Positions 61,335-64,000 of a stretch of 64,000 bases of DNA are shown here, in pieces. The translations under genes were made by a program, and so were the position numbers. The stretch comes from JAXGXJ01 sp040772905 (GTDB lineage: Bacteria > Actinomycetota > Thermoleophilia > RBG-16-64-13). Within the stretch, counting starts at the first letter, position 1. The number at the start of each line of letters is the position of its first letter. The DNA lies in NCBI GenBank assembly GCA_040772905.1, contig JAXGXJ010000008.1:1-64000 (forward strand). Direction: 5' to 3'. The notes beneath the pieces were generated by a model. That model saw only the letters and a list, made by a program, of their open reading frames with translations, had not been told where the DNA came from and did no database searches.

Positions 61335-61754
61335 ATGGAACGTGTCCTTCTATCTGGCGAGTTCGAGCACACCGTTGATCCGAAGGGGCGGGTGACCCTG
61401 CCTGCTCGTTACCGCGACTACTTCAGCCGGGGCGCCGTGTTGGTCCGTTTCCAAGATGACGAGCCCTGTGTCCGCGTGTATCACCCGGATGCGTGGAGAG
61501 AATTCGACGCCAAGTACATCGAACCTCTGAACGTGTTCGAGAACCCTGATCACAGCTGGCGCACGCGCGAGATCTATCGCAATCAGGACGAGGTCGAGCC
61601 TGACCGGCAGGGTCGGGTGCTGATCCCCGCGCAACGCATCAGGGAATTGGGGCTCTCGGGCAAGGTGAAGATCATCGGGAACCGCACGCACTTGGAGATA
61701 TGGAACCCGGAGACGCTGGCCGAACTGGAGCGGAAGCGAGGTGGCCATGCCTAG
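61335..61754 (+). CDS. mraZ: transcriptional regulator MraZ
   Basis: The 139-residue protein has two SpoVT/AbrB-like repeats with the family's DPKGRVTLPARYR (about 16-28) and DRQGRVLIPAQRIREL. MraZ forms ring-shaped oligomers that bind direct repeats in front of the division and wall (dcw) cluster and repress it. The operator array directly upstream indicates autoregulation. It is followed by rsmH after 31 bases. Confidence 0.96.
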   Translation: MERVLLSGEFEHTVDPKGRVTLPARYRDYFSRGAVLVRFQDDEPCVRVYHPDAWREFDAKYIEPLNVFENPDHSWRTREIYRNQDEVEPDRQGRVLIPAQRIRELGLSGKVKIIGNRTHLEIWNPETLAELERKRGGHA

Positions 61755-61785
61755 TGTAGCTGCCTATTTTGTCAGGGAGATGGCC

Positions 61786-62712
61786 ATGGCGCACATACCC
61801 GTCCTGACCCAAGAACTCCTCGACGTGCTCGACGTGCGCGCCGACAGCCGCGTGGTCGACTGCACGTTCGGCGCAGGAGGGCATGCGGGGGCTGTGGGCG
61901 CGCGCCTGGGCCACGAGGGCCTGTTGGTGGCGTGCGACCAAGATCCCATCGCTGAGGACTACTACCTCGATCTGAAGGCGCGTCTGAGCTGCCCGACCCG
62001 CTTCTACGCCGGCAATTTCGCCGACGGCTTGGCGGACATGCTGCGTGAGGGTCTGAGCGTCACGCACATCTATATGGACCTCGGCGTGAGCAGCATGCAG
62101 GTGGACACGCCGGAGAGGGGGTTCTCGTACAACTACGACGCGCCTCTCGACATGCGCATGGACCCCTCCTTGCAGGTGACCGCCGCGGAGATCCTCAACA
62201 CTTGGACGGAACAGGCGCTCGCCGACCTGTTCGGCATCTACGGTGAGGAGCGGTATTCCCGCCGCATCGCGCGGGCGATCGTCATGCGCCGGCGCACGAT
62301 CCCGTTCGAGCGCACCGCCGAGTTGGTGGAGACTATCAAGCGTGCCATCCCCACCCCGGCGCGTTTCGGCGCAGGGAATCCGGCGCGGCGTGTGTTCCAG
62401 GCGCTGCGGATCGAGGTCAACGACGAGTTGAACAGCCTCCGTCGCGCTCTTCCTGAGGCCTTCGCTCTGCTTGAGCCGGGCGGGGTGCTGGCGGTCATAA
62501 GCTTCCATTCCCTGGAAGACCGCATCGTCAAGGAGTTCTTCGTAGACAAGGCGCGGGGCTGCACCTGTCCGCCGGATTTCCCGGTGTGCATCTGTGGAGG
62601 CAAGGTGGAGGGTGACGTCCTGACGCGCAAAGCCATCGTCCCTGGCCCCCGCGAACTGGAGAGCAATCCGCGTTCCAGTTCGGCCAAGTTGCGGGCCGTG
62701 CGAAAGGTCTGA
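61786..62712 (+). CDS. rsmH: 16S rRNA (cytosine(1402)-N4)-methyltransferase
   Basis: ATG 61786 lies six bases after AGGGAG and yields MAHIPVLTQELLD, the normal RsmH N-terminus; in-frame ATGs up to 13 codons upstream are weaker. The 308-residue SAM methyltransferase shows DCTFGAGGHAGAV, YMDLGVSSMQVDTPERGFSY, PLDMRMDPS, NPARRVFQALRIEVNDEL and FHSLEDRIVKEFF. It methylates the 16S decoding centre. The position after mraZ is canonical. Confidence 0.97.
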   Translation: MAHIPVLTQELLDVLDVRADSRVVDCTFGAGGHAGAVGARLGHEGLLVACDQDPIAEDYYLDLKARLSCPTRFYAGNFADGLADMLREGLSVTHIYMDLGVSSMQVDTPERGFSYNYDAPLDMRMDPSLQVTAAEILNTWTEQALADLFGIYGEERYSRRIARAIVMRRRTIPFERTAELVETIKRAIPTPARFGAGNPARRVFQALRIEVNDELNSLRRALPEAFALLEPGGVLAVISFHSLEDRIVKEFFVDKARGCTCPPDFPVCICGGKVEGDVLTRKAIVPGPRELESNPRSSSAKLRAVRKV

Positions 62713-62722
62713 GGAAGCTCTG

Positions 62723-63253
62723 ATGCCCACAGCCACGCGCGCCAACTGGATCGCGGCTCTGGAGGAAGGTCTGGAGCCTTCCGCGGCTGCACGCAGAAGC
62801 GCCGCCCGCAGCGCCAAGCGCGACACGGGGAGGAGTCCCGTACATTCTCAGGCGGCGCGCTATTACGGACGCGAGGCCACCGCACGCGTACCTCAGGTGA
62901 CAGTGGAGGTCGAGACTCAAGAGTCTCGACCTGAGCTGAAGGTCGTTACCCGGCGCCGCCCGCGTCGGGGGGCTATCTCGGCAGTGATCCTCTTCGCCGT
63001 CCTCTTGGTGGCTGTGGGCGTGGTGACCCCCATGCTGGTGGGGGCGGCGGCTACCGGCGTCGAGTCGAGTGTCGGCCGCCTGGAGCGGCAGGAGAAGGAA
63101 CTCACAGCGTCTGTGTCGGCGCTCTCCGCTCAAGTCTCGGCCCTGTCGGCGCCGGAGAGGGTGGCCGAACAGGCTGAGGACATCGGTCTGGGTCCGGCGG
63201 TGGAGGTCCGGTACCTGGAACTGGAGGATTACATCTCGGTTGCCGGCCGGTGA
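62723..63253 (+). CDS. ftsL: FtsL-like cell division membrane protein
   Basis: The 176-residue bitopic protein has a long basic cytoplasmic N-terminus of about 85 residues, one transmembrane helix (AISAVILFAVLLVAVGVVTPML) and a short extracytoplasmic coiled coil with heptads (VGRLERQEKELTASVSALSAQV). Sequence identity in FtsL is always low; the assignment rests on topology and on its place between rsmH and ftsI. It would join FtsB and FtsQ and activate septal wall synthesis. Its stop overlaps the ftsI start (GTGA). Confidence 0.8.
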   Translation: MPTATRANWIAALEEGLEPSAAARRSAARSAKRDTGRSPVHSQAARYYGREATARVPQVTVEVETQESRPELKVVTRRRPRRGAISAVILFAVLLVAVGVVTPMLVGAAATGVESSVGRLERQEKELTASVSALSAQVSALSAPERVAEQAEDIGLGPAVEVRYLELEDYISVAGR

Positions 63254-64000
63254 CCCGGTTGAGCCTTCGGCCCAGCAACAAGCGTCTGGCCCTCTTCATG
63301 GGCTTCGCCGTGGTGTTCCTGCTCGCCCTGTTCGCGCGTACCTTCTACGTGCAGGTGGTGGCTGCCCCGGACCTCAAAGCCAAGGCTGAGAGCCAGTACA
63401 GTCGCACGCTGTGCATCGATGCGGCCCGGGGGGTCATCTACGACCGCGATGGCAGCCGCTTGGCGGTCTCTCAATCCACGGCGACCGTATACGCCAATCC
63501 CAAACAGGTGGAGGATGCGGCCGATACGGCTCGCCGGTTGGCGCCGCTCATCGGTCGTCCGGCGCACGAGGTTCTGGAGAAGCTCTCCACTGACTCAGGC
63601 TTCGTGTATCTGGCGCGGAAGATCCCCTTGGACAAAGGGGACGAGGTGAAGGCTCTGGACCTGCCCGGGGTGCTTGTTTGTGGTGAGGATAAGCGTGTCT
63701 ACCCCACCAAGGCGTTGGCGCCCCAGGTGTTGGGGTACGTGGGCACCGACAACGAGGGTCTGGCTGGTCTGGAGCTGCAGTATGACGAGCTGCTCTCGGG
63801 TACCCCCGGGGAACTGCGGGTGGTGAGCGACCGGGTGGGTAACCGGCTCTCCACAACCTCGCTGCAGGAAGCCGTCCCGGGCACCTCGATCACGCTCACC
63901 ATCGACCAGGACATCCAGTTCGAGGTGGAGCGGGTGTTGGCGAGGGTGGTGGAGGAGTTCAAGGCCAAGAAGGCCTGCGCTGTGGTGCTTGAGCCTGCCA
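63250..64000 (+). CDS. ftsI: penicillin-binding protein, FtsI/PBP3-type division transpeptidase (partial)
   Basis: The gene runs off the right edge after 250 codons. It has one transmembrane helix near the start (LALFMGFAVVFLLALFA), the class B PBP entry motif AARGVIYDRDGSRLAVS, and pedestal segments (VYPTKALAPQVLGYVGTDNEGLAGLELQYDELL-like, seen in shorter form as GYVGTDNEGLAGLE). The catalytic SxxK, SxN and KTG motifs would lie outside the window. It follows ftsL with a four-base overlap, as is usual for ftsI. Confidence 0.93.
   Translation, partial: MTRLSLRPSNKRLALFMGFAVVFLLALFARTFYVQVVAAPDLKAKAESQYSRTLCIDAARGVIYDRDGSRLAVSQSTATVYANPKQVEDAADTARRLAPLIGRPAHEVLEKLSTDSGFVYLARKIPLDKGDEVKALDLPGVLVCGEDKRVYPTKALAPQVLGYVGTDNEGLAGLELQYDELLSGTPGELRVVSDRVGNRLSTTSLQEAVPGTSITLTIDQDIQFEVERVLARVVEEFKAKKACAVVLEPA

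Overview
The window is a high-G+C bacterial chromosome segment, about two-thirds G+C by eye and very densely coded. Open frames run on both strands, and many neighbouring genes overlap by 4 bases (GTGA, ATGA or TTGA). A deep-branching actinomycetote, perhaps of the Coriobacteriia or Thermoleophilia kind, fits best (inference). The signs are a PafB-PafC-like fused WYL regulator, a MreB N-terminus of actinobacterial type, the order rplU-rpmA-obg-proB-proA-nadD followed by a LytR_C protein, and -10 boxes lying almost on start codons. A molybdopterin oxidoreductase with its ferredoxin subunit and an ADP-forming acyl-CoA synthetase hint at anaerobic energy metabolism. I see no insertion sequence, prophage, CRISPR array or rRNA.

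Region by region: 1-2502 (minus) is a molybdenum oxidoreductase and the start of its iron-sulfur subunit. 2809-13681 is a mixed block: an unknown protein, a small surface protein, a CDF metal transporter, an acyl-CoA synthetase, a CapA-like protein, a CwlM-like amidase, an NlpC/P60 hydrolase, an HDAC-like deacetylase and a PilT-like ATPase. 13678-22986 is a DNA-repair island: a PafBC-like regulator (minus) diverges from addB-addA, whose promoter partly resembles the PafBC-dependent (RecA-NDp) type. 23097-28201 holds tRNA-Pro(CGG), an ECF sigma/anti-sigma pair, a DUF1844 protein, an MTA phosphorylase-like enzyme and a sugar-nucleotide epimerase. 28125-28621 is a five-tRNA cluster (Pro, Gly, Arg, His, Leu).

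From 28661 almost everything is on the plus strand and is housekeeping. Protein quality control comes first (tig, clpP, clpX, lon), then valS, folC, two small membrane proteins, ndk and maf. The rod-shape and cell-wall cluster follows (mreB, mreC, mreD, mrdA, rodA), then a DUF697 protein, a TIGR03960/DUF2344 radical SAM protein, RNase G/E, rplU, rpmA, obg, proB, proA, nadD, a LytR_C protein, a ThiF/MoeB protein and pcrA. The window closes with the start of the division cluster (mraZ, rsmH, an ftsL-like gene and a truncated ftsI), preceded by a 10-bp-phased array of MraZ boxes.

The observations most worth following are: apparent non-canonical start codons (ATA for mreB, ATC for the NlpC/P60 gene), each behind a good Shine-Dalgarno sequence; the fused PafBC-like regulator next to addAB; the five-box MraZ operator with a distant inverted box; a 70-residue insertion in the Lon protease domain; and a molybdenum enzyme lacking the first cysteine of its cluster motif. 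I found no clearly new multi-gene system; most of the window is conserved core genome.
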